Shown: positions 51,501-63,377, counted from the first letter of the stretch. The stretch is DNA of 64,000 nt from Xestospongia muta (GCA_963693285.1 OY848917.1:1242501-1306500), one strand, 5' to 3'. A program made the numbers and translations. The notes: generated by a model not told the origin, from the sequence alone.

Positions 51501-52064
51501 GACTTCTTAGAAAGGACATATATATGGTGTGCAGGACAACTCAGCTGTGTAGCCCAAGAATGTGAGTAGAACAGTCCTGTTATAAATTCCATAGTGGCAG
51601 TCTTTACACATATCAAAATTATCTCTAATTATTCACTAACTATTGTTGGAAGACATTCGTCTGATTAAGTATTGGCAGATTAATTCAGAAATGTGATATG
51701 AATTACAAAATATTGAAAATATTAACTGTAATGTGCCAATATAAACATGATGACCTCAATGCTCAATAGTACCTTAATAAGAGACTTCAGAAAAAACATG
51801 ATCTTTTAGACTAGCCTCTAACCTGTGTTTATATAACTTAGTTCAGGTAGTTAAGTTGTAGTACAAAGATTGTCACCATTTTGTATCATCAATTTAATGG
51901 GTAAACACTAAAAATATTAGCACTGATATCTTGATTTGTTCTCCTAGACAAATGATTAGACCAATACATTTGACGGAGGAATACATGAAAATATAGACAT
52001 TTGTGTACACGCCCATACGTTGTCACTGTATTAAATTTCATAATGTTTGTATTATTAAAACCGC
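45646..52064. other. Spacer between Cys-rich genes 3 and 4
   Basis: No gene supported. It is built of the same blocks as the previous spacer. An additional internal duplication of about 0.9 kb (48880-49450 recurs at about 49790-50700) and a direct repeat of about 65 bp (50118-50181 and 50339-50401) account for its greater length. Exon-like modules start at 47043 and 48776. Confidence 0.55.
48541..48660. repeat. GATA / GACA microsatellite
   Basis: GATA runs at about 48544-48566 and 48640-48659, with GACA repeats between 48566 and 48590. Confidence 0.85.
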
Positions 52065-52074
52065 GCGCATGCGC
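52065..52074. promoter_or_regulatory. GCGCATGCGC palindrome, Cys-rich gene 4 promoter
   Basis: Same block and spacing (98 bp to the ATG) as in copy 2. Confidence 0.6.
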
Positions 52075-52162
52075 CCTAAACTCTCAGTAGGTAAAAGGTT
52101 TTCCTTATTAAGTCAAGAACAGTTATCGAAAATCAGTTGCTGCAAACTTCTGAGTAGCAGTC

Positions 52163-52888
52163 ATGGGTCGTTGTTACCTTCTTTTCCTCGTCATTATTTT
52201 GGTTACTACTTATAGTAAAGTCGCAAATGCGAAAGTAACCAAAACGAACCTCAAGTTATTGATTGAGAAAGAAGTCACCAGCCACGAAGTTAAAAGAAGT
52301 TCTCATCAAAGTCGTCAACAGAGCAGCTGCACATCAATTTTAAATAACTATCCCTCCGACTGCAATTCTGATAACTTACTAGTTACTAACGTGACACTAG
52401 TTAATCCTAATATACTTGCTTCACTTAGTATTTCTGACATCAACAGCGCTTATACTCAGTTTTGCGTGGCAAAATGTATGGACCCTATATTCAAGTATGT
52501 CCGTTGCGTTGATTTATCAAGCAGTTGGTTAACTTATACCAACAATATTATCAGACGTGGTACTTGTGGAAAAGAAGGCAGTGATTTCTGTGTTGCTCTC
52601 TACATGCGTCGTTACTCTAATGACAGATACTTTATTAATCGATTGTCAATCGCTTGTCCATTTACGACTGCTGGAGTAGATTGTGCGAGCGCCAGTTCTA
52701 CTTGCTTGCAGTATCTGTCCGACATCAACCAGAAAATGGGATGTTGTACTTTGCCATTTTTAGGAGATCTCAGTTCCTGTAACCTTGACGTTGACGATCC
52801 ATGTGAGTCAGTCTTGTCAGGTTTTGGAGTCATTTCTCCAGCAGGTTTTGCTCTCCTTTTTGCAGTGCTTGCTGCCATTTTTGTGTAG
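52163..52888 (+). CDS. Cys-rich protein with GPI-type tail, copy 4
   Basis: Single exon, 241 aa, intact, with the family layout. Distinguishing changes are CTSIL after the first mature cysteine, RYFINRL in place of TSFINRL, CASAS for CTSAS, CCTLPF for CCTSPF, and AGFALL in the tail. Its N-terminal half is closest to copy 5. Confidence 0.82.
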   Translation: MGRCYLLFLVIILVTTYSKVANAKVTKTNLKLLIEKEVTSHEVKRSSHQSRQQSSCTSILNNYPSDCNSDNLLVTNVTLVNPNILASLSISDINSAYTQFCVAKCMDPIFKYVRCVDLSSSWLTYTNNIIRRGTCGKEGSDFCVALYMRRYSNDRYFINRLSIACPFTTAGVDCASASSTCLQYLSDINQKMGCCTLPFLGDLSSCNLDVDDPCESVLSGFGVISPAGFALLFAVLAAIFV

Positions 52889-55800
52889 AATTGATGAACA
52901 TTATTATGTAGCTATTGTCAAGAGTCTACTTTTATATATAAGTCTTTTGTTTAGATTTTGATTTTGCATATTATCCATTATTTTTGGTATTAATATAGTA
53001 TAATTACATTTTATAGGCTATATCATTTGTTGCATTTTGATTTTGTTCAATTTGCTGCTTAATTAAGGGAAAATTATACTCAAATTACGTACAAAAAAGC
53101 ACACTCACAGTGACAATAAGATATTAGCAGTTGCAACTTCTGCCAACAATACATAAATATTATACTTAAAAGCTTTCTAAATACTTAGCTTAATTGGAGT
53201 AAAGGATCATAAACGAGTTCATAATCACCGTAGTTCTAATTGCTCTTGTGTAAATGTAACTAAACAGCTCTGAACATAGACACATGTACACACACACATA
53301 TAACAGATTTTGCTAATAAATTATGTTGTAAAAATAACATCTTGCAACTGTTTGTATGGCTGCATTGTTAGAAAGGAAACGTTGAGCATTTTCTTAGAAG
53401 CATCCTATTTTAATAATTATTAATTCAACTCTCTTTGAATATACTCTATGATAGCTGTAAATAATATATATATATATACTGCACTGCTTATATTAGGTTT
53501 AGGTGAGTAATTTTCTAGTTCATATTTGTTTGTGTTTATTTCATTTTAATTATCAGCTTAAAGATTTTTGATAACAGTTTATAGAGATAGTAGGAGGATT
53601 CTGGTGAACTTCTTCTAGGAAAACAACCCAATAATATAAAATGTACCGAGTGAAGTGGAGTTTGGAGAGTCAAATATTAACGTGAATCAGCCTATTCAGA
53701 AGAAGGTCATCATTATCATAAGGATTCATCTCACAAGTTTATTTAACTAAAGAATGGAAAGTCAAATTACTTCAGACAGTATTGAATGTCATTTTCTATG
53801 AACTTAGTAATGTTGAGAAACTATGTATATTATTTGACTAATTTTGTCTTCTAGCTAGCAACAAGTTTTTATGCTGTATATTCATACCTCAATTCTCAAA
53901 GGTTTATGATAACAGTTCTATTGCATAGCTCCTCCTTTTTCTCAGTCAGCTATGTTATAGGATGTAACTAGTGGCTTACCAGACAGGTGTCTTGTAATTT
54001 AATAATAAACAGGTTCAAGATTGTTATAAATAGTATGTGGTGAATTAAAAGACACACATTGTATTATCAACAAAGACAATATTGTTCAATTTATCATTAA
54101 TTTTAATATAGACACTGGTACTTTGCAATGTACAAAGTGCTTTCTGAACTAAGAAATGCTGTGATTTCCACAGTGTCATATATTTCCTATCAATTTCATA
54201 ACATGATAGGCAATCAATGATGAACATATTAGCATCAACAAACCTGCCATTACAGTTGTTAAATTAAGGTTATCAATAGCAATTACTCACATGTAAGAAT
54301 AAGATTGTAACTATCCTGTTTACAATATAAATGGTATGTCAATGTCTATTTAACGTGATGTTTGTATATCTTACTAAAGGATATATATGAATGTATACAC
54401 ACACACACAATATAGATAGATAGATAGATAGATGGATGGATGGATGGATGGATGGATGGATGGATGGATGGATAGATAGACAGATAGATAGATAGATAGA
54501 TAGATTTGTTACAATGTTGTTCATTAAGAATTATATATAAACACAGATAGATAGATAGATAGATAGATATACATATACATGTATGTCTATTGTGAGCTAT
54601 ACCATTAAGGGTTAAGGTCACAACTATTAGCGAATTTTTAACTTGAGGTCAGTAATCATAACATTTCTATTTTTGCAGGCTTATCGAATGATCCTACCAC
54701 ATTCCTCCTATTACTTAGTATCAACTGTTGAAAGGGTTGTACCTTATATGATGCCTATATTGATTTCTCTGAAGTAAGTATATGAATATTATATTAAAAT
54801 TCAATTTTAATTTTATATTTGTATGTTTGCAATGAGTACATTGTACAAACTTACATAGACACAAAGCTCTACATAAAGTGCTAATATGTACATTTTTATA
54901 TGTTTACAGTTTGAGATTACATTATATAATAATAACTCTCTATAATACAGCTTACTTTCTTTTCTTGTAGTGACATATATTATTTACACTAAAGCCAATA
55001 ATATTACTATGTTTGTGGCCTTCTAGACAAATAGTAGAGAAAGGAAAAGAAAAAACTACAAAATGAGATGAAATATGAAACATGTGAACCTTCACTTCAA
55101 GCAAACTAATGTACATAGAAAGAAGCCAGACTAGGTGAACTTACATTGGAAATAACCTGAACTAACCTGTTTATAAAATAGTTAGTAGCAAATTTTTAAT
55201 TACTGAGAATGTTACTACAATCATAAAATGTTCAGTACTCACTACTAATGTCATTAAGATCAATAAGTATATGAACATCTAAGTAAATATATTCAAAGGT
55301 CTGTGTATTAACTGTATAATATAACTTAACATCTTTACTGATCATCTGTCTGCCTGTACTGTCCATCCAATGTCAACAGTCTAAAATTCAATTGTACTAA
55401 TTCCATCTATGTACTTAACACCCTCTCCACCTTCTTTATACCAATCCCTAACATTATTAGGCCTCTTTATTGTTCTAACTGTTAGTGATTGTCATACTGG
55501 GCCTCTTAAGATCTGTTGAAATATCCTACTGGGACATTTCGCCAGCCTCTTCATCATCCTACTGTGCCAGCTCAATATCTCATTATTCAACTCTACTTCC
55601 TTATCATTCTCTACACTATGCTATTGCTGACCAATGTATAGGACATATCCATAGTACTGGAAATTTTGGTCATCCTTATAGCATCATCATTCCACTAGAC
55701 CTCTGTACCATCCATCCATCATGTTGTTAATAGTGACTATCCAAGTGTACATCATCCTGGTTCCTAACCATACTACTTCACTGATATATCCTAACTACAA

Positions 55801-56486
55801 AAAACTATATAGACACATGGAATAATGATGACAATGACAACTTACAAAGGACACAAAGGATGGGGAAACATGACTACTATCAACAATAAAGAGATGTACG
55901 ATGCAATAGATGCATTAATAGTATACATTGATAGATGAGGATGAATCAAAGTTGATATTACAGTAATAAGCAATTTTTCTAGACATGTATAATTCACTGT
56001 TAGAATAAGTTGGCTGTTTAACCCCATCCATGGTTATATATTTGCCAAAAAGTGGAATTAAATGTGTTGATAGCATATGCTGTTTTGATTGCTACTTACT
56101 ATGGAATTCATTTTTAATGTACTTCAAAAGCTGACTTCTTAGAAAGGACACATGTATATGGTATGCAGGACAACTCAGCTGTGTAATTTGCGATGTGTAT
56201 GAGACGTCTAACAGTGGTTCTGTTATGACACACTAGCCTCTAACCTGTGTCTATATAACTTAGTTCAGGTAGTTAAGTTGTAGTACAAAGATTGTCACCA
56301 TTTTGTGGCATTAGTTTAATGGGTAAGCACGAAAAATATTAGCACTGATATCTTGCTTTATTCTCCTAGACAAATTATTAGAGCAATACATTTGACGGAG
56401 GAATACATGAAAATATAGACGTTTGTGTACACGCCCATACGTTAGCACTGTATAAAATTTCATAATGTTTGTATTATTAAAACCGC
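52889..56486. other. Spacer between Cys-rich genes 4 and 5
   Basis: No gene supported. This is a shorter version of the previous spacer: the first 650 bp of 3' flank joins directly (near 53560) to the downstream half of the unit. It carries an exon-like module at 54679-54773 and the GATA/GGAT microsatellite at 54413-54568. Confidence 0.55.
54413..54568. repeat. GATA / GGAT microsatellite
   Basis: GATA repeats surround a GGAT tract (about 54433-54471). Long open frames on the minus strand here are low-complexity artefacts. Confidence 0.85.
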
Positions 56487-56496
56487 GCGCATGCGC
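56487..56496. promoter_or_regulatory. GCGCATGCGC palindrome, Cys-rich gene 5 promoter
   Basis: Same block, 98 bp before the ATG. Confidence 0.6.
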
Positions 56497-56584
56497 CCTA
56501 AACTCTCAGTAGGTAAAAGGTTTTCTTTATTAAGCCAAGAACAGTTATCAAAAATCAGTTGCAGCAAACGTCTGAGTAGCAGTC

Positions 56585-57250
56585 ATGGGTTGTTGTTACC
56601 TTCTTTTCCTCGTCATTGTTTTGGTTACTACTTATTGTAAAGTCGCGAATGCGAAAGTAACCAAAACGAACCTCAAATTATTGATTGAGAAAGAAGTCAC
56701 CAGCCACGAAGTTAAAAGAAGTTCTCATCAAAGTCGTCAACAGAGCAGCTGTACATCAATTTTAAATAACTATCCCTCAGACTGCAATTCTGATAACTTA
56801 CTAGTTACTAACGTGACACTAGTTAATCCTAATGTACTTGCTTCACTTAGTATTTCTGACATCAACAGCGCTTATACTCAGTTTTGCGTGGCAAAATGTA
56901 TGGACCCTATATTCAAGTATGTCCGTTGTGTTGATTTATCAAGCAGTTGGTTAACTTATACCAACAATATTATCAGACGTGGTACTTGTGGAAAAGAAAG
57001 CAATGATTTCTGTGTAGCTCTCTACATGCGTCGTTACTCTAATGACAGATACTTTATTAATCGATTGTCAAGCGCTTGTCCATTTACGACTGCTGGAGTA
57101 GATTGTACGAGCGCCAGTTCTACTTGCTTGCAGTATCTGTCCGACATCAACCAGAAAATGGGATGTTGTACTTCGCCATTTTTAGGAGATCTCAGTTCCT
57201 GTAACCTTGACGTTGACGATCCATGTGAGTCAGTCTTGTCAGGTTTTTGA
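56585..57250 (+). CDS. Cys-rich protein, copy 5 (nonsense, tail lost)
   Basis: Single exon, 221 aa. Identical in layout to copy 4 up to the last cysteine, but GGA has become TGA (57248-57250). The protein ends SVLSGF and the hydrophobic GPI-like tail is not translated; the tail still reads in frame to the ancestral stop at 57308-57310. All 14 mature cysteines are kept. It has one extra cysteine at the end of the signal peptide (TTYCK) and one in MGCCY. The predicted product is soluble and secreted rather than anchored. Confidence 0.78.
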   Translation: MGCCYLLFLVIVLVTTYCKVANAKVTKTNLKLLIEKEVTSHEVKRSSHQSRQQSSCTSILNNYPSDCNSDNLLVTNVTLVNPNVLASLSISDINSAYTQFCVAKCMDPIFKYVRCVDLSSSWLTYTNNIIRRGTCGKESNDFCVALYMRRYSNDRYFINRLSSACPFTTAGVDCTSASSTCLQYLSDINQKMGCCTSPFLGDLSSCNLDVDDPCESVLSGF

Positions 57251-57310
57251 GTCGTTTCTCCAGCAGTTTTTGCTCTCCTTTTTGCAGTACTTGCTGCCAT
57301 TTTTGTGTAG

Positions 57311-57882
57311 AATTGATGAACATTATTATGTAGCTATTTTCAAGAGTCTACTTTTATATATAAGTCTTTTGTTTAGTTTTTGATTTTGCATATTATCCAT
57401 TATTTTTGGTATTAATATAGTATAATTACATTTTATAGGCTATATCATTTGCTGCATTTTGATTTTGTTCAATTTGCTGCTTAATTAAGGGAAAAATTAT
57501 ACTCAAGTTATGTACAAAAAAGCACACTCACAGTGACAATAAAATATTAGCAGTTGCAACTTCTGCCAACAATGCATAAATATTATACTTAAAAGCTTTC
57601 TAATTACTTAGCTTAATTGTAGTAAAGGATCATAAACGAGTTCATAATCACCGTAGTTCTAATTGCTCTTGTGTAGACGTAACTTAACAGCTGTGAACAT
57701 AAACACCTGTACACACACACATATAACAGATGTTGCTAATAAACTTTGTTGTAAAAATAATATCTTGCAACTGTTTGTATGGCTGCATTGATAGAAAGGA
57801 AACGTTGAGCATTTTCTTAGAAGCATCCTATTTTAATAATTATTAATTTAACTCTCTTTGTATATACTCTATGATAACTGTA

Positions 57883-57915
<33 letters not shown>

Positions 57916-58920
57916 CTGTGCTGCTTATATTAGGTTTAGGTGAGTAATTTTCTAGTTCATATTTGTTTGTGTTTATTTCATTTTAATTAGCAGTTTAAAG
58001 ATTTATGATAACAGTTTCATTGTGTAGCATCTCCTTTTTCAGACATGGCACGACTTATTCATTTGTATTAGCCTTTCTTGTTGATTCATTTCCCTTTAAT
58101 AGAAGAGAAATGCTGAGTCATCAAACAACACTTTGTAATATGCATCACGTGATCCATCAATAATTTGACCTCACCTTGTTGAATCTTAGCATGTACATGC
58201 ATTCTGCAGTATAGATCTACACTGGGCACCACAGCGAGGTTAAGCACTTTAGTGCATTTTTATCTTTCCTCCTAGTTATTAATCAAACTGAAACCAATTA
58301 TTCTAACATTTCTGATTCATTCATTAATTTTAATATAGACACTGGTACTTTGAGGGTACAATGCACAAAGTACTTTCTGAACTAAGAAGTGCTCTAATTT
58401 CTGCAGTGTCATATATTTTATGTTAATTATATAATTTGATAGACTGTTGATGACAATATATATTGTGGGCTATGTACAGGTGACTTTATAAGGTCACAAC
58501 TATTAGTGCAATATTATGTTGAGGTCAGTAATCATAACAATGCTATTTTGCAGACTAAACAGACAATCCTACCACATTCCTTCTATTACTTAGTATCAAC
58601 TGTTGAAAGGGTTGTACCATATATGATGCCTATAGTGATTTCCCTGAAGTAAGTATATGAGTATTATATTAAGAAATTCAATTTTAATTTTATATTTATA
58701 TGTTTCAAATTAGTACATTGTACAAACTTACTGACACACAAAGTTCTACATAAAGTGCTAATATGTACTTTTTTTAATGTTTGCATTTTGAGATTACTTT
58801 ATATAAAAGTAACTCTCTTTACTACTGTTTATTTTCTTTTAATTATTAATCACAGTGAAGCTATACTTTGTGGTCTACTAGACAAATAACAGAGAAAGGC
58901 TTGTAACTTAAGGGACTGTA
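57311..58920. other. 3' flank and spacer after Cys-rich gene 5
   Basis: No gene supported. It has a (TA)n tract near 57885-57915, a unique segment at about 58040-58260, and an exon-like module at 58554-58648 with both splice-like borders. Confidence 0.55.
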
Positions 58921-59276
58921 TTAAATGACAAGGGCAAATCCTAAAGATAGGAGTGTCCTCTTCATCCCAAAGTGCAATATTCTGTTGGTTGAGGATTTCA
59001 CAGCTTTTACTAGCTTAACAATATTATCTAAACCACCACTGACCTCAACCTTTCCTATATGAGTTGAAAATATAAATATATACATAATTAATTAGGGTTT
59101 ACAGAACATAATTATTGTAGTGTGTAGTTAATACCTTTGAAGATGATAATATCATTGCTTACATAATGTTGCTGGCAGAATTAGATCTACTTTATCTCAT
59201 AATGACTCCATCTTCTGTCTGATACGTGTTGGAAGTAAACATTTTGTAATCCTTGACATTCTCTTTGAAAACAAAG
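58921..59276 (-). pseudogene. Coding-like minus-strand exons, unidentified
   Basis: The segment 59054-58921 reads as a terminal exon after a TATAG acceptor: KVEVSGGLDNIVKLVKAVKS, then a basic hydrophobic end and TAA. It would join in phase 1 to a short segment ending at 59135 (HYVSNDIIIFK, donor GTATTA). A further open stretch begins at 59276 after an ACAG acceptor (FVFKENVKDYKMFTSNTYQT). The latter frame reaches TAA before the next piece, so the three cannot all be joined without a break. Codon content is unlike the neighbouring noncoding DNA. I do not recognise the family. It may be a gene relic or exons of a gene I cannot assemble. Confidence 0.35.
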
Positions 59277-59804
59277 CTGTAAATTGAATCCAAAAGTAAG
59301 AAAAGTGTCTGTTCATATTTACTTACGGTATTTTATTTAGTTATGATATTTATCCTTAAAGTGAAACAGTGCCTCAAGTCTTCATTTCACTTATGGTTAT
59401 AATAACATATACAGGATGTGACTCATATTTTTATGTGTTTATTAATTATAGGCAAATAACTGATCACATCATTATGAATAATTAATTAACTACAAAACTT
59501 TATCCTGGGCCTCCTTTAAATGTGCAAGTAGACTAGTCTAGCAAGTCAAATCTTCTCCAATTTGGATTGGATCTGGTTCACAGTTTAAAGGCTATCAGTG
59601 GTCCTGATCAATACAATCCGACTATGTGTTACTTATCATATGCAGCAGATAAAACATAAAACAAGTCATTGGATACATCAATTAGCTATAGCTTGTCATA
59701 TTCAGATCATCCAACACGTTAACAGTGCCTCCTATCATCACATTAATATATTCAAAATGATACTTGATTATATAATAACCTACTTGTTTCTGGGATTATA
59801 ATTC

Positions 59805-61240
59805 ACTAATTATGATGGTAGCACTAGTCTGGACAAGTCAACCGTGGTATCCCAACTTTTTTAGAAACATGTACTTAACTATTGGAAATGTTTAGTTGTT
59901 AATTGGAGACAAGAAGACTATATGACAGATCATATGAAACATATAACAGAGTACCAGAAAGAGATGGTACCATAAGTTTTAGTTCAGTGAATAACTGTAT
60001 ACACATTAGTTTACATAGAAAGAAATCAATCAAGGTGGACTTTGGACTAATGTACACAGAGGCCGTATAAATTAAGCTGTTAACTTGAACCAACCTTTTC
60101 ATAAGAATGTCAGCTTAATTAAAAAGTTGCAAAAAAATAACAAGGTTTATTCAATAAGAAAAGGATTTATGAACCATTCTTCTTTATTTGTTATCATACA
60201 TTAGATACAGATCTGTATGTGTTATTATATGAATAAAAATTACTCTAATATAAATTGTGTACTTTATGTATATACTTGATATTTCTGGTATTGATTGATG
60301 GTTGACATTGAGCCTAGAAGTTATGTATCATCTATGTATCATGCTTGTGGTCATATATATGGATGAACATAAATTATAGACAAGAAAGCTCTTCTAATTT
60401 ATTGTGCTAGTGATGCTGAGTAACAACTGTATTTCATGCTTCACACTAAACCCAACTAGTCCTTCCTATTATTCAAGAGTATATTATTTGTAGCTTCATA
60501 AATAGTACAGAGAACACTACATCCTAAATTTCTTGTTAATATTCCAAATAAAGTTAATTTTTGGTATTATTTTCTAAATTTACAATACAACATTTAATAT
60601 CTCATCTAGAAAAAATATCTTAGAATTTACATTAGCTATGCCTACATACATTGTAAAGATTAACATAACAACTTTGTACATAATCTAATAAATATGACTA
60701 CATCTTTTATATTTCTATGCATGGTTTATAAGAATTTACACATACATGACCTTAAGTATACAACACTTGTCTTATGTATATTTTTGGCTACTATACTGAG
60801 AAGGCAGCCACCAGTTTCATAAAGGCTGCTTACGTTAGAAATTAATAAGCACAGATGTAAGTTTTCAAAGAATAACTATGTAAGCTTTATTATAAATAAT
60901 TATTGTAAAAACAATTACAGCACACTTCTTAGTAATACTGGATGGTACTATAATATAGTATTGGTTAGTGAAATAAAAGGAAATTTTATAGCCATTATTA
61001 CACTATGCATCACATATTTTGTAAACCTTCTGATTAGAAAATTTACAAAATATGTGATGCATAGTTGATAGGTGTCTTATGGCCATTAAATGAAATGTTT
61101 ATTAGTATGCTATGATGTAAAACATTGTTTACATTATTACACCATATTGTACTGTAGTGAAATGTTGGCAAAGCCAGACTAGGTTAGTACTATAATTATA
61201 CGCATATCAACTTTTCTATCTACATTTCACAGGGAAATTT
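59805..61240. repeat. Third copy of the BLOC1S2-to-Cys-rich spacer, left part
   Basis: Matches 25670-27310 and 35800-37390, but the BLOC1S2 gene itself was not carried along. No gene seen. Confidence 0.65.
61003..61064. repeat. Perfect 23-bp inverted repeat with 16-nt loop
   Basis: Arms 61003-61025 (starting CTATGCATCACATATTTTG) and 61042-61064 are exact reverse complements. The homologous site at 27069-27130 has mismatches. The size suits a small hairpin RNA or a miniature palindromic element. Expression cannot be judged. Confidence 0.6.
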
Positions 61241-62478
61241 TCACTTTTTAACGTTTGGAAAATGGATGGTTACATTAGTTGCAGTATTTCCATTAGTTAA
61301 AAATTACCAATTAATGTAGTATTATTGTTTTTTGTTTGATGCTATTTTACCACTCTTTATTAGGATCAATGTAGAAAATAAATTGTTTTACAGACAATTT
61401 TTATGTTGGTTATTAACTTACACTAATCCAATGATTGTAATAATAATGACAAAATGATGTACCATCAATGTAAATTATATATACATTGTTTTTCCTACAA
61501 GAGCTAGACTATCTTTCTTGTTGATTTGCACAACAAACTTGTGTTTAAAAGGTTCTAGAGTGAAATGGAGGAGTGGTACAGTTATGGTGGATGGTGCAGG
61601 CCTTCCTCCCTCGGAACTTTAAGATATTAACTTGACTTCTATTATTTAATTATTTACTAATTTATTTATTAATTGCTCTAAAAGTAAAATAAATATAATT
61701 AGTAGTGTTGTTCTAGTTTGCTCAAATGGGACCGGTTTTATTCTTGGCTCTTAGTTTTAATTATTTAAACAGGCTTTTGTTCACCGATGTCAATAATTAT
61801 ATTCATAGTAGTCGGTAATGAGATTCTTCATAGTGCTTCATTGCCGCGCCCCACAAGAGCATGAAGAAAAATCGTAAGTAAATATAAAAAACCAAGACAA
61901 CCTTGGATAGGTTGCGTTGTGGGCCAGCGTTTGCGATGCATCTAAATTGACCTCTAAGATGGTTACCAGCATACTCGTAAGAGTTTCCGAAAGGTGGACT
62001 AGGATACGGCTGGTAGTCTCCCTTTAAACGTGACGAGGTTTGGAGCATTGTGGTCCTGGTTTAGTAATGACGATGATTTCCCCGAAGCTTGAAACCCAGT
62101 ACGGCTGGTTTGAAGTTAGGGCGAAGTTCCAACCAGGATTACCTCGTCTTCGGACGATGGTTACCAAGCCAAGGTGGCGGTCCTAGCTAGCAATAGCAGG
62201 GAATCCTGGAGCCTAAGTGGAAGCCTCAGTGGATCTGAGTCACAAAAGATCGTTTGGGCAACACAACTTTTTTTATTAATTTATTCAATAAAAACACATA
62301 ACACTACAATTGTAATAAATTCATCATATATACATTACCTATAAAATACATGGTACAAAATGAGAGGAATATTATTGCATTTATAATATGAACCATTTCA
62401 TTTACATCTGAAAACAATGAATGTATTCAATACATTTTTGCTGTGTTTCTTAATAAAGTTTCTAATTATGGCAAAACA
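61241..62478. other. Unique 1.2-kb insertion with a GC-richer core
   Basis: Relative to 27312-27340 and the middle copy, about 1.24 kb is inserted here. Its core (about 61840-62250) is clearly richer in G and C than the surroundings, with several short open frames on both strands. No terminal repeats were identified. One + strand frame (around 62060-62160) contains YGWFEVRAKFQPG, faintly like the GH16 glycosidase fold, but it is too short to call. Confidence 0.5.
61803..62048 (-). CDS. Hypothetical 81-aa membrane protein
   Basis: Single open frame starting ACCACAATG, a favourable start context. The first half is polar and Pro/Gly/Tyr-rich (DYQPYPSPPFGNSYEYAG). A hydrophobic segment (VVLVFYIYLRFFFMLLWGAA) and a short polar end (MKHYEESHYRLL) follow, so a tail-anchored single-pass protein is possible. 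AATAAA lies about 65 nt downstream on the same strand. It sits in the GC-richer insertion, absent from the two paralogous spacers, so it may be a transposed gene or retrocopy. It has no recognised family, and the opposite strand is also partly open. Confidence 0.3.
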   Translation of the reverse strand: MLQTSSRLKGDYQPYPSPPFGNSYEYAGNHLRGQFRCIANAGPQRNLSKVVLVFYIYLRFFFMLLWGAAMKHYEESHYRLL

Positions 62479-63377
62479 TGTTTTTGTCTAATGTGCTGCT
62501 TCACCTTGATACAATAGAAATTTAAAATTGATGTCAGAGCCCAGTATCTCCAGCTGCTGATGTCAGCATGATGTTTAGATACGGTGGTGTGATGTTACTT
62601 TATCAATTTCAGCCCCTTTATCAGCACTTTGAATATCTTTGACATCATGTCACAATTCCTTATTGTTATATTGGCTTGGTTATAGCAATGACATGTTATA
62701 AAATACCAACAATGTTTAAAAGCATATTAAAACAAAATTTTGACAACGTTGCAAAATAAATTATATCTGAAATTGAATTAACTTGTTATGTTAGAAGTCT
62801 TTTTTTCAAAAATTTTGCATCGCTAGCTAATGCATAAAAGATAGCGTTGGTTTAAATTTTGACCAAATAAATAATTACATAATGTAAAAAGTTGTTTGCT
62901 TTTGAATAGAATGGTTGCCTTAATTCCAGAGTCATGGATGTACATTCTAGCTATATTTTGTATGCACTGCACTCATCAATTTCCTAGAAATAGGAATATT
63001 GACTATCTGTCATAACTGGACATCTACTAACATGATCTATAGTTAGTCAGTCAAGATAATAATACCACCTATCACATATAGGTTAGAGTCAAATATCATT
63101 TAATACTTAATTGTGTATGAAACTTCTAAAGGTGTTTCTGTTATGACACACTAGCTTCTAACCTGTGTCTATATAACTTAGTTGTCACGTAGTTAATTTG
63201 TAATACAAAGAATGTCACTACTTTGTATCAGTTTAATAGGCAAGCAATAAAAATATCAGCAATGATATCTTGCGTTATTCTCCTAAAAAATGATATATTT
63301 GACGGAGGTATTCATGTACACGCCCATACGTTGACAATGTATTATTAAGTTTTATTACGTTTGTATTATTAAATAAC
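62479..63377. repeat. Third copy of the spacer, right part
   Basis: Collinear with 27335-28208 and 37432-38304, ending in the Cys-rich promoter. No gene seen. Confidence 0.6.

Noticed and set aside
54339..54621. Ser-Ile-Tyr/Pro-Ser-Ile-His repeat frames
   Set aside because: Translation of GATA/GGAT microsatellite.
62060..62165. Possible GH16 glycosidase fragment on the + strand
   Set aside because: Only about a dozen residues resemble the family, catalytic residues are not visible, and the frame stops soon after. Noted within the insertion entry only.
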